Assembly (NCBI GenBank): GCA_902477645.1
Contig: CABSIA010000023.1
Span: 1-28,778 of the forward strand
Source of the DNA: an uncultured Prevotella sp.
GTDB lineage: Bacteria; Bacteroidota; Bacteroidia; Bacteroidales; Bacteroidaceae
Reading direction: 5' to 3'
DNA length: 28,778 bases
Under the pieces are notes generated by a model that was not told the DNA's origin, ran no database searches, and saw nothing but the letters and a program-made list of their open reading frames with translations. Both the position numbers and the translations under genes were made by a program. Positions 6,659 to 14,574 of this stretch are shown one piece after another (the stretch's first letter is position 1; each line of letters begins with the position of its first letter).

Positions 6659-9517
6659 ATGTTCTATAGGATTATTGAAAAGAAAAGAAATGAATGGCTC
6701 AACTCGTCCAGTTGTGTCATTGCTGATCTTATATCTTATATTGAGCGTCAGCATAAAATGCGTGATGCTCAGATTGAATCAATTAAGACCTATTTGTTTC
6801 TGAAAATCGAATGCCAGAATCGTCCTTTATGGGAACTGTTTGCTTCCGGTAAGTTCAATTCTACGAATGTCGATGACCTTGAGGTTAATAGGATGACAAG
6901 AGATATTCTTGAAAACAATCCGGCAGCGTTGGCTCTTTGGGAATATGCTTCTATTTCTGACGAGAACGGGAATGTCAATTCTCCTAAGATATTAGATGCG
7001 ATAAAGCGGACTCCTGAATCTATTGATTATGTAAGCGTAATCAAAGATTTGTTTTTCAATGTCAGTTATCCGGATTATTTGTTCAGCATACCCATGGGAG
7101 CTGGTAAGACGTATCTGATGGCTGCAATGATTTATCTCAATCTCTATTTCGCACTCACAGAGCCGGACAATCCATTGTTTGCACATAACTTTATTCTGTT
7201 TGTTCCATCTGGTTTAAAATCATCAATCGTACCGAGTCTTCGGGACATTCAGAATTTCGATCCTCTCTGGATTCTTCCCGACCCTGTTGCCTCACAATTA
7301 AAGAATCTTATTCAATATGAGTGGTTGCAGGAATCATCCTCCGCGTCAAAGAGCAACTTGGTTAGGAATCCTAATGCACGCAAGATAAGTATGCACACAG
7401 CTAATCCTGATTTAATAGGACTGGTGGCTGTAACGAATGCGGAGAAGGTGATTCTTGACAGGGTGGACAATCATTGCAACATTGATGAAACTCTGTTAAG
7501 AACATTATCAGAGGAAGAGCGAAAGGAATATGAGGCGGCTAAGCAAGCCAATGAATTGCGTGAGCAGATAGGCAAGATACCGGGACTTTGTATCTTGATA
7601 GATGAGGTACACCATGCCAGCGATAATCAAAAGTTGCGCCAGATTGTGAACAAGTGGATGGAGCAGAGTAACTTTAATTCTGTCCTTGGATTTTCAGGAA
7701 CACCGAATATGGATCCTGCTTCGAGAATCAGAATCACAGAGGAATTGGAGATAAAATATACTCAATATGCAAATGTTGTTACATACTATCCTTTGATAAA
7801 CGGACTTGGCAACTTCCTGAAAGTCCCGACCGTGCGCTATGCAAATATAGACTCAAATGAGGTTATAGGGAATGGGTTGCGGGAGTTCTTTGAGCAATAC
7901 AAATCCCGCACTTATGATAATGGAGCATTGGCAAAAATTGCCATCTATGCACCTTCTATATCTTCCTTGGAAGAAGAGGTTTATCCAGAGGTATGTTCCG
8001 TATGCCGTGAATTGGGAATTGAGCCTGTTGAGGCTATACTGAAATATCACAAGGGCAATGCGCAATATAAAACTCCGACGGATGCTCAGTTTGAGTTTTC
8101 AATGCTGGACTCTCCGTTATCTAAAAAGCGTATTATATTGCTTGTGGGGATAGGACGTGAGGGATGGAACTGTAAGAGTCTTACAGGAGTCATTCTCTCA
8201 CAGCGAAATTCATGCCCGCAGAATATGGTGCTGCAAATCAGTTGCCGGTGCCTCCGCGAAGTTGATAATGCTAAAAAAGAAACTGCGCTTATTTGGCTAA
8301 ACAAGTTCAATGCTGACAAGCTGAACAAGCAATTGCAGGAGCAGCAATATACAACAATCTCTGAGTTCGGCAGTCGTAAGCAGGAAGATACTGTTACTGT
8401 TTCATGGCATTCCCGTATGGATAAGCTTCAGTTGCCTCCTATTGAATTCTGCCAGATAAAAATCAATTACAATACTGTTGAGACCGAAGCTGTTGGCAAC
8501 ATTAGTGACTATCTTGCAAATTACCAGCCTCCGTTGCTTGGTGAGACAATGATATATACACAGGGATTTGATATTAGCAACATTGTTTCTGAAGGCGGGG
8601 CTGCTTACGGCTATCAGGAGAATATAACATTCAGTCAATGGCTTAATCTTATAATAAAGGAAAGTTTTGGCCTTCTTTCAATCGGCAATTTAAAGCCGTT
8701 TGAATCTGATTTATTATCTGTATTCAAAAAAATTATATTTACAGATGACAATCATTGTTGGTTGAATTCAAAGATAGATCAAAAGGCTGTACGTTCCGAT
8801 ATACGTAAGTGTTTCTCTGTGAAACGCTCTTTTAATGTAAGTGAAGAGTTGATACCCGAAAAGGCAAAGATTCTCAATATACAAGAAAAATGCAGGACTA
8901 TAGATGTTCCTAAAACGGCAATATATATGCCCGATCAAAAACAAGTGGAATCGATTCTTTATTCAGATGAGCATGGTGGTAGTTCTATTTCAGAAGCAGA
9001 GCGCAAGATGATTCTTGACATGCAGAAACGTGGAATAAATATACCGCTGCCTGAATCGAATGATGTCTATGACCGTACTTATCATTATCTGCCTTATCAT
9101 CTTGACAGCAAGTTTGAGAAAGAATATCTGTCGGACGTAATCGGCAGTCTTGGCGATTTGCCGGGAGCTGAAATATACTTCAACGGCGATGACACTCTTA
9201 CTGATTTCAAAATACGTTGCTATGAAAAACGGGGACGTCTATGGAAACTGCTCGGATATTATTATCCCGATTTCATTATCCTTACTCGTAATCAAGACAA
9301 GTCAATCAACAAGATAGTGATTGCCGAGACAAAGGGTGAAGGTTTTGCTGCTAAATTCGTCCCTAAACGCAGCTTCATGGAAGATATGTTCATCCGTCTT
9401 AATAATGATTATTATGGTCGCGAAAAGTTTGCGTTTCTCTATGTTGAGGACACTGAACCGAAAGAAGAGCGATTGAAAAAGACCCGTAAAATAATTCAAG
9501 AATTCCTTTTAAACTGA
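6659..9517 (+). CDS. Type III-like restriction enzyme Res subunit (SF2 helicase with PD-(D/E)XK nuclease)
   Basis: This protein is predicted to translocate on or remodel DNA using ATP and to cut DNA lacking the partner methylation mark. The 952-residue protein has SF2 motifs in order: Walker A PMGAGKT near residue 147, DEVHH near 315, SGTP near 345, GIGREGWNCKSL near 500, and CRCLREVDN near 528. The C-terminus has a nuclease signature, YYPDFII then IAETKGEGF, near residues 865-895. Length is normal for Res. The N-terminal 140 residues (MRDAQIESIKTYLFLKI) differ from the EcoP1/EcoP15 Res proteins I know. I chose the ATG at 6659 over an in-frame TTG at 6635. The methyltransferase follows 7 nt later. 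Gene order is res then mod, the reverse of classical Type III systems. The codons are more AT-rich than the flanking housekeeping genes, consistent with transfer. Confidence 0.87.
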   Translation: MFYRIIEKKRNEWLNSSSCVIADLISYIERQHKMRDAQIESIKTYLFLKIECQNRPLWELFASGKFNSTNVDDLEVNRMTRDILENNPAALALWEYASISDENGNVNSPKILDAIKRTPESIDYVSVIKDLFFNVSYPDYLFSIPMGAGKTYLMAAMIYLNLYFALTEPDNPLFAHNFILFVPSGLKSSIVPSLRDIQNFDPLWILPDPVASQLKNLIQYEWLQESSSASKSNLVRNPNARKISMHTANPDLIGLVAVTNAEKVILDRVDNHCNIDETLLRTLSEEERKEYEAAKQANELREQIGKIPGLCILIDEVHHASDNQKLRQIVNKWMEQSNFNSVLGFSGTPNMDPASRIRITEELEIKYTQYANVVTYYPLINGLGNFLKVPTVRYANIDSNEVIGNGLREFFEQYKSRTYDNGALAKIAIYAPSISSLEEEVYPEVCSVCRELGIEPVEAILKYHKGNAQYKTPTDAQFEFSMLDSPLSKKRIILLVGIGREGWNCKSLTGVILSQRNSCPQNMVLQISCRCLREVDNAKKETALIWLNKFNADKLNKQLQEQQYTTISEFGSRKQEDTVTVSWHSRMDKLQLPPIEFCQIKINYNTVETEAVGNISDYLANYQPPLLGETMIYTQGFDISNIVSEGGAAYGYQENITFSQWLNLIIKESFGLLSIGNLKPFESDLLSVFKKIIFTDDNHCWLNSKIDQKAVRSDIRKCFSVKRSFNVSEELIPEKAKILNIQEKCRTIDVPKTAIYMPDQKQVESILYSDEHGGSSISEAERKMILDMQKRGINIPLPESNDVYDRTYHYLPYHLDSKFEKEYLSDVIGSLGDLPGAEIYFNGDDTLTDFKIRCYEKRGRLWKLLGYYYPDFIILTRNQDKSINKIVIAETKGEGFAAKFVPKRSFMEDMFIRLNNDYYGREKFAFLYVEDTEPKEERLKKTRKIIQEFLLN

Positions 9518-9524
9518 TTCAATA

Positions 9525-11399
9525 ATGGCTATAAAATATGTTCCTTATTTCCCGACTACGGTATCGGGGCAGGCTATACTAGACAACTTCGTGCGCACAA
9601 AGCGCATTTTGCGTTATCGTGAGAGTGACAAAGTCACCGAGCGTATAACCCGTGGAATGCCTCTTTATGAAGTGACAGAGCAAGAACGTGTCGGCGATGA
9701 AGAGTCTGAAAATATGATAATTCATGGCGAATGTGTGTCTGCTTGTGCCTATCTCAAAGAGAAAGGGATAAAAGTTGACTTGGTGTATATCGACCCGCCA
9801 TTTGCCAGTGGCGCAGACTATGCCAAGAAAATTTATATCCGCAGAAATCCCCTTGTAGCGAAAGCTATTCAAAAAGCAACGCAGGAACTTGAAGATGACG
9901 AGTTGAAAGCCTTTGAGGAAAAAATGTATGGCGACATCTGGGATAAGGAGAAATATCTTAATTGGATGTATGAGAATCTTGTGGCTATACGGTCAGTCAT
10001 GAGTGAGAATGCTTCAATATATGTACATCTTGATTGGCATATCGGTCATTATGTGAAGATTCTTCTTGATGAGGTATTTGGAGAGGATTGTTTTATAAAT
10101 GAGATTGTTTGGTGTTATAATGGTCCAGGCTCTCCAGGTATGAAACAATATAACCGTAAACATGATACTATATTTTGGTATTCAAAAAGTTCTGGAGAAT
10201 ATATTTTTAATGATTCTGAAATTAGGATTGCTCATAATGCCAAAACTATAGATAATTTTAAACGTGGACTTGTAGGTTCTGGATTTGTTTCTGATAATTA
10301 TGATTTAAACCAAAAAGGAAAAATCCCCGAAGATTGGTGGCAATTTGCTGTCGCATCACGTTATCCTGTTGATGGTATAAAGCGTGTTGAATATGCGACA
10401 GAAAAACCTTATCCTTTAGTAGAACGTATAATAAAAGGTTCTTCTAAAGAAGGAATGATTGTTGCGGATTTCTTTGGTGGCAGTGGAGTGGCTTCAGTAG
10501 CATCTTTCCTAAATAAACGAAAGTTCATACATGTAGATGTTAACATCAATTCTATTCAAACTGCACGAGACAGATTATATGCTGCTAAAGCAGCCTTTTC
10601 TCTCAAAAAAGTACAGGACGGAGTAACGCTATATCGCAATCCTATTCAGACAAAAGATGCCATTACACGCATCATCCCAGGACTTCGCATTGACCCGACA
10701 ATTGGTCAGATGTGGATTGGCAGTATCATGGACACCACCCACGGTGCCTCGCCTGTATATGTGCCCGATTTGATGGACTCAACATCAAGGGTTCTTGACA
10801 TTGTTACGCTCAATCGAATCATAAACGATGCCATGCCTCAGTTGCCGCCATCGACAAAACGTGTCATTATCTATTATATAGATATGGTTGACAGGCAAGA
10901 GCTTGATGATTTTATTAAAGACAACAATGACACAGTCATAGATGTAGAGTTCCGTGACTTGAAAGAACTTCTTGACGATGCAATTCTTCAAGACGAGGTG
11001 GAATATACTCTTACAGAGGATACTTCCAAGATAGTTGATATATTTACCGTAGCCATAACCCGATTCTATAGCGACAGAGTTGGTCACAAAATTCTTGAGT
11101 TTAATAAAAAAGCAATGATAAACTCCAAAAAGAAGTTTGTGCCTATTGAATTGAGCCAAGAATGTCTCGAAGCCATCGAAATGATTTCACTCGACTGCAC
11201 CACTGCCGCCCCCAATGCTCCGTGGCATAGCGACTCAGAAATAAAAATAGAAAAAGACAGCACCGTAACAATCAACGGTCACAAAACCTCTGATTTTTGG
11301 GATGGCACAATACATTCAGATATAAAGCCTCTTAGGATGAAAATCCGCAATATATGTGGGGATGAAACAATAATATCTGTGAATGAGTCCATTTCCTGA
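9525..11399 (+). CDS. Type III-like site-specific DNA methyltransferase (Mod)
   Basis: This 624-residue beta-class DNA aminomethyltransferase should methylate an adenine (or cytosine N4) within the recognition site, protecting DNA from the upstream Res protein. The catalytic motif DLVYIDPPF lies at about residues 84-92 and the AdoMet motif VADFFGGSGVA near 313-323; motif IV before motif I is the beta order. The segment between them, with WCYNGPGSPGMKQYNRKHDT, carries target recognition. Nucleotides about 10080-10610 are clearly richer in A and T than the rest of the gene, which points to recombination of the recognition segment. After about residue 370 comes a C-terminal region of about 250 residues that I cannot assign. 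It starts 7 nt after res. No simple-sequence repeat that would cause phase variation is visible. Confidence 0.88.
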   Translation: MAIKYVPYFPTTVSGQAILDNFVRTKRILRYRESDKVTERITRGMPLYEVTEQERVGDEESENMIIHGECVSACAYLKEKGIKVDLVYIDPPFASGADYAKKIYIRRNPLVAKAIQKATQELEDDELKAFEEKMYGDIWDKEKYLNWMYENLVAIRSVMSENASIYVHLDWHIGHYVKILLDEVFGEDCFINEIVWCYNGPGSPGMKQYNRKHDTIFWYSKSSGEYIFNDSEIRIAHNAKTIDNFKRGLVGSGFVSDNYDLNQKGKIPEDWWQFAVASRYPVDGIKRVEYATEKPYPLVERIIKGSSKEGMIVADFFGGSGVASVASFLNKRKFIHVDVNINSIQTARDRLYAAKAAFSLKKVQDGVTLYRNPIQTKDAITRIIPGLRIDPTIGQMWIGSIMDTTHGASPVYVPDLMDSTSRVLDIVTLNRIINDAMPQLPPSTKRVIIYYIDMVDRQELDDFIKDNNDTVIDVEFRDLKELLDDAILQDEVEYTLTEDTSKIVDIFTVAITRFYSDRVGHKILEFNKKAMINSKKKFVPIELSQECLEAIEMISLDCTTAAPNAPWHSDSEIKIEKDSTVTINGHKTSDFWDGTIHSDIKPLRMKIRNICGDETIISVNESIS

Positions 11400-11542
11400 A
11401 TCTGTATCTTGATCTGGCAATAGGGGCTGGTTTTGTAACCTTATTATATCCTGATAAGCCACGCCATTCACGTCAAAAGTATCTCTTAACAGTTAAAGGG
11501 CTTGCTTTGTTGGAGGCATTAATAAAAAACCAAATGTTTTAA
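11387..11542 (+). pseudogene. remnant of a gene 3' end, winged-helix C-terminus
   Basis: An open frame with no start codon overlaps the end of mod and encodes about 46 clear residues after it, ending at TAA 11540-11542. The piece includes AIGAGFVTLLYPDKP then RHSRQKYLLTVKGLALL. It resembles the winged-helix C-terminus found in AlbA_2-type ATP-binding regulators and some Fic proteins (pattern G-x-x-x-x-x-PDKP-x-S-R-x-QKY-x-LT-x-KG). Everything upstream of it has been lost, apparently replaced by the 3' end of mod. It is probably not translated on its own. Confidence 0.55.
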
Positions 11543-11560
11543 ACTGCTAAATTCTCATTT

Positions 11561-12454
11561 ATGGAAGAGGAAACAAAACAGCATAAGAAATCCATACGCT
11601 TCTTCAATGACCGTGAAGTGCGGGCGGTGTGGGATGATGATAGTAATTGTTGGTGGTTTTCTGCGACTGATATAGTCAGAGCCATTAACAATGAGCCTGA
11701 CTATGTTAAAGCCGGAAACTATTGGCGATGGCTAAAACGCAAGCTGAAACAGAAGGATATTGAACTTGTGAGTGACACTCACGGGTTCAAGTTTGAAGCA
11801 CCTGACGGGAAACTCCGTGCGGCAGATGTGCTTAATAGCGAAGCCGTTACCATATTGGCTAAGCATTATCCCAACAACAGGGCAAATGAATTTCTTGATT
11901 GGTTTACATACAGCGATAACACATTGGACGGTCAGAGCAGGAAAAAAGCATACCAACTTTATGAGAGTGGCTTGCTACAGCGCCTCGAACCAGGAAGCAT
12001 AAAGTGTCTGCAACAAATTCATGCCTATATTTTCGGGGGACTTTACGACTTTGCAGGACAGATACGTACTAAAAACATTTCAAAGGGAGGATTCACTTTT
12101 GCCAACTGCATGCATTTTCCCGAAACACTGCAACTTATAGAGAGGATGCCAGAGACGACATTCGACGAGATTATGGATAAGTATGTCGAGATGAATGTTG
12201 CTCATCCATTTATGGAGGGAAACGGACGAAGTACCCGCATTTGGCTTGACCTGATGTTGAAACGGTCTTTAAAACGGTGTGTTGATTGGAGTCAAATTGA
12301 CAAGAATGCATATTTGGCGGCTATGCGTGAGAGTGTAGCCGACAGCTCACACATCAAAAAATTGGTAAAGCCAGCTTTAACAAATAAGATTGATGATCGT
12401 GAAATGTTTATGAAGGGTATCGACTATTCTTATTATTACGAACAGGAGGATTGA
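11561..12454 (+). CDS. BRO-N/Fic fusion protein (probable AMP-transferase)
   Basis: This 297-residue protein has two parts. Residues about 10-115 resemble the BRO-N/antirepressor domain of phage proteins (SIRFFNDREVRAVWDDD, WWFSATDIVRAI, LNSEAVTILA). Residues about 130-290 are a Fic domain with IFGGLYDFAGQIRTKNISKG and the complete catalytic motif HPFMEGNGRSTR at 215-226. Fic enzymes usually transfer AMP to a hydroxyl side chain of a target protein; the target here is unknown. I do not see an inhibitory (S/T)xxxE(G/N) helix, nor a separate small antitoxin gene, so how it is held inactive is unclear. It follows mod by 161 nt, on the same strand, and a rhuM remnant follows 6 nt later. A toxin-like or phage-defence role is inferred from context only. 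Confidence 0.85.
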   Translation: MEEETKQHKKSIRFFNDREVRAVWDDDSNCWWFSATDIVRAINNEPDYVKAGNYWRWLKRKLKQKDIELVSDTHGFKFEAPDGKLRAADVLNSEAVTILAKHYPNNRANEFLDWFTYSDNTLDGQSRKKAYQLYESGLLQRLEPGSIKCLQQIHAYIFGGLYDFAGQIRTKNISKGGFTFANCMHFPETLQLIERMPETTFDEIMDKYVEMNVAHPFMEGNGRSTRIWLDLMLKRSLKRCVDWSQIDKNAYLAAMRESVADSSHIKKLVKPALTNKIDDREMFMKGIDYSYYYEQED

Positions 12455-12460
12455 CTAATT

Positions 12461-12574
12461 ATGGCAAAGAAGTTTGAGATACGAAACAGCATAGCGGAGT
12501 TCCTTATCTTTATGATTGAGGGGAAGGAAGATGGTGTGCAGGTAATCCTTCATAATCACATTTTTATATTATGA
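12461..12574 (+). pseudogene. truncated rhuM-family remnant
   Basis: An ATG six bases after the Fic stop opens a 37-codon frame beginning MAKKFEIRNSIAEFLIF and continuing EGKEDGVQV. This matches the conserved N-terminus of RhuM (virulence RhuM/COG3943) proteins, which are normally about 330 residues. The homology then stops abruptly and the frame ends in unrelated AT-rich sequence (ILHNHIFIL, stop). It is a 5' fragment left by a deletion or insertion and is unlikely to be functional. Intact rhuM genes often accompany Fic or restriction genes, which fits the setting. Confidence 0.72.
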
Positions 12575-12665
12575 AATCTATATGATTATCACATTTTTTG
12601 ATGCAAAAGTAGTGATAAAATCACAAAAATCAATGTTTTCTGTGTGATAAAATCACATTTTTATA
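12554..12665. repeat. AT-rich palindromes and direct repeat after the rhuM remnant
   Basis: GTGATAAAATCAC at 12612-12624 and TGTGATAAAATCACA at 12643-12657 share dyad centres 32 bp apart, about three helical turns. A related imperfect copy (GATTATCACA) lies near 12584-12593. The 15-bp sequence AATCACATTTTTATA also occurs twice, at 12554-12568 and 12651-12665. The layout looks like a repressor operator whose gene has been lost, or a recombination scar at the right edge of the island. No coding region is seen between 12575 and 12762. Confidence 0.6.
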
Positions 12666-12713
12666 GTTTTTTATTGGCTTTGCTTAGAAGTTATATCAAA
12701 TTCTTATTTTATA

Positions 12714-12745
12714 TTTTGTTCAGCACCTGCTTATTTGTATCTTTG
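12714..12745 (+). promoter_or_regulatory. promoter of the SDR gene
   Basis: TTTTG at 12714-12718 and TATCTTTG at 12738-12745 are separated by 19 nt and match the Bacteroidota -33 and -7 boxes. The start codon follows 17 nt after the -7 box. Confidence 0.8.
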
Positions 12746-12762
12746 CAGGTAAAAATGACTAT

Positions 12763-13530
12763 ATGACAAATACTGACACACATCGCAGGGCGATAATAAT
12801 GGGAGCAACATCGGGCATAGGGATGGAGGTGGCACGTGAGCTTGCCCGTAAAGGCTGGAGGCTCGGCATAGCAGGGCGCAGAGTGGAGCGGCTGAAGGAG
12901 CTGAGGGAGGAGCTGCCGCAGGTATTGGCGGTGAGACAGATTGACGTGACTGATGACGGGGCGGCACAGAGACTTGGCGAGCTGATAGAGGAAACAGGAG
13001 GTATGGACCTGTATTTCCACAGCTCGGGCATAGGATGGCAGAACATGGGACTGGATGCAGGGAAAGAGATATTGACGGCAGAGACCAATGTTGTGGGATT
13101 TACAAGAATGGTGACGGCAGCCTTTAATTATTTTGCAGGACATGGAAATCAAACTGGGCATGAGGGGAGGGTAGGGCACATTGCGGTGATAAGCAGCATT
13201 GCCGGAACAAAAGGACTCGGGGCGGCAGCTGCCTATTCGTCGGCCAAACGCTATCAGAATCATTATGTGGAATGTCTGGAACAGTTGGCAAGGATGAGGA
13301 AACTGAAGATTTATTTTACTGATGTCCGCCCCGGATTTGTGGCTACAGACCTGATAAAGGACGGCAGATATCCGATGAAGCTGCGGACTGACGACGTGGC
13401 GAGGATGATAGTAAGGGCGATAGAAAAGCGAAAGGCGGTAGCTACCGTCGACTGGAGATACCGCCTGCTTGTATTCCTTTGGCGGATGGTGCCAAGATGT
13501 GTTTGGATAAGATTACATATTGCATCATGA
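12763..13530 (+). CDS. short-chain dehydrogenase/reductase (SDR family)
   Basis: This 255-residue classical SDR is a probable NAD(P)-dependent oxidoreductase of unknown substrate. It has the cofactor motif GATSGIG at residues 14-20, a catalytic Ser at 144 or 145 (VISSIAG), and Tyr158 and Lys162 (YSSAK). The usual NNAG motif reads HSSGIG at about 86-91. RR at 39-40 in place of an acidic residue after the second beta strand favours NADP over NAD; this is an inference. It has its own promoter and is followed by a hairpin, so it appears monocistronic. It is the first intact core-type gene after the restriction island. Confidence 0.9.
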   Translation: MTNTDTHRRAIIMGATSGIGMEVARELARKGWRLGIAGRRVERLKELREELPQVLAVRQIDVTDDGAAQRLGELIEETGGMDLYFHSSGIGWQNMGLDAGKEILTAETNVVGFTRMVTAAFNYFAGHGNQTGHEGRVGHIAVISSIAGTKGLGAAAAYSSAKRYQNHYVECLEQLARMRKLKIYFTDVRPGFVATDLIKDGRYPMKLRTDDVARMIVRAIEKRKAVATVDWRYRLLVFLWRMVPRCVWIRLHIAS

Positions 13531-13535
13531 AGATC

Positions 13536-13572
13536 TCTCCCATAAACGTCATAGGGTGACGATTATAGGAGA
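13536..13572 (+). terminator. imperfect hairpin after the SDR gene
   Basis: Arms of 16 nt (13536-13551 and 13557-13572) pair with two mismatches around a 5-nt loop (TAGGG). It begins 5 nt after the SDR stop codon. The sequence after it is AT-rich without a clean T-run, so it may be a weak terminator or an mRNA-stabilising structure. Confidence 0.45.
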
Positions 13573-13598
13573 ATGATATATTAAAATTTCGTATTTAT

Positions 13599-13629
13599 TT
13601 TGTCATTCCACTCTTTTGCACTATCTTTG
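13599..13629 (+). promoter_or_regulatory. promoter of rhaD
   Basis: TTTG at 13599-13602 and TATCTTTG at 13622-13629 have a 19-nt gap. The untranslated leader to the ATG at 13685 would be about 50 nt. No clear operator is visible next to it. Confidence 0.8.
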
Positions 13630-13684
13630 CACCATAAGCTTTTAACAATTACTTTTAAGCGTAAACAAAATAAGACAAATCAAT

Positions 13685-14494
13685 ATGAAAAGTATTTTGG
13701 ACGGACGCCCTGCACTTAAGGCAGAGGTAGAGAAAACGGCCGAGGTGGCAGGCTATTTGTGGCAAAACGGATGGGCTGAGCGTAATGGCGGCAACATCAC
13801 AGTAAATATAACTGATTTTATCGACGATGGGGGAAGAAATATGTCGGCCATAAGCGAGGTAAAACAGATTGGATTGACGCTGCCTTTCCTTAAAGGCTGC
13901 TATTTCTATTGCAAGGGTACAGGCAAGCGTATGCGCGACCTTGCGCGCTGGCCTATGGAGAATGGCTCTGTAATACGTATTCTTGACGACTGTGCAAGCT
14001 ATGTCATCATTGCCGACAATGCAGTCAATCCTACAAGCGAGTTGCCAAGCCATCTTTCTGTTCACAACAGAATGATCGAAAAGGGATCTGCTTACAAAGC
14101 TACAGTTCATACGCACCCTATAGAGCTTATTGCAATGAGCCACAACAAGAAGTTTATGGGCAAGGACGTGCTGACAAACATTCTGTGGAGCATGATTCCC
14201 GAGACAAAGGCTTTCTGTCCGCTTGGTCTGGGCATTGTGCCTTACGAGCTTCCTGGCAGTGTTAAGCTTGCTGATGCCACTCTTGCCGAGCTTGAGGACT
14301 ACGACGTTGTTATGTGGGAGAAGCATGGCGTGTTTGCCAAAGGACTTGATGCCATGGATGCCTTTGACCAGATTGACGTTCTCTCAAAGAGCGCAAAGAT
14401 TTATATCGATGCCAAGTGCATGGGCTTTGAGCCTGACGGCATGACGCAGGAGCAGATGCGCGAGATGACGGTTGCGTTTAATCTGCCAAGATAA
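13685..14494 (+). CDS. rhaD: L-rhamnulose-1-phosphate aldolase
   Basis: This is a class II, zinc-dependent aldolase that splits L-rhamnulose 1-phosphate into dihydroxyacetone phosphate and L-lactaldehyde, the last specific step of rhamnose breakdown in the cytoplasm. The 269-residue protein has the substrate loop AERNGGNITVN, a catalytic Glu at 119 (TSELPSH), and the zinc-binding His142 and His144 (VHTHP) with His214 (WEKHGVF). These correspond to the E. coli RhaD residues as I recall them. It has its own promoter and terminator and converges on rhaT, instead of being part of the rhaBAT operon. Confidence 0.96.
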   Translation: MKSILDGRPALKAEVEKTAEVAGYLWQNGWAERNGGNITVNITDFIDDGGRNMSAISEVKQIGLTLPFLKGCYFYCKGTGKRMRDLARWPMENGSVIRILDDCASYVIIADNAVNPTSELPSHLSVHNRMIEKGSAYKATVHTHPIELIAMSHNKKFMGKDVLTNILWSMIPETKAFCPLGLGIVPYELPGSVKLADATLAELEDYDVVMWEKHGVFAKGLDAMDAFDQIDVLSKSAKIYIDAKCMGFEPDGMTQEQMREMTVAFNLPR

Positions 14495-14516
14495 TATAGT
14501 ATATATTGGCTAACAG

Positions 14517-14564
14517 AATAGCGAAGAGCAAGTGGATGTGTTTACTTCTCTTCGCTATTTTTTG
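14517..14564 (+). terminator. intrinsic terminator of rhaD
   Basis: A 12-bp perfect stem (AATAGCGAAGAG at 14517-14528, CTCTTCGCTATT at 14548-14559) is followed by a T-run on the plus strand. It lies between the convergent rhaD and rhaT 3' ends. The minus-strand side lacks a T-run, so it probably serves rhaD only. Confidence 0.85.
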
Positions 14565-14574
14565 TTTTAATATT

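Noticed and set aside
6659..11399. BREX, DISARM or Type I system
   Set aside because: No pglZ, brxC/L, drmA/B, specificity subunit or PLD nuclease gene is present. The pair has only the Res-like and Mod-like components.
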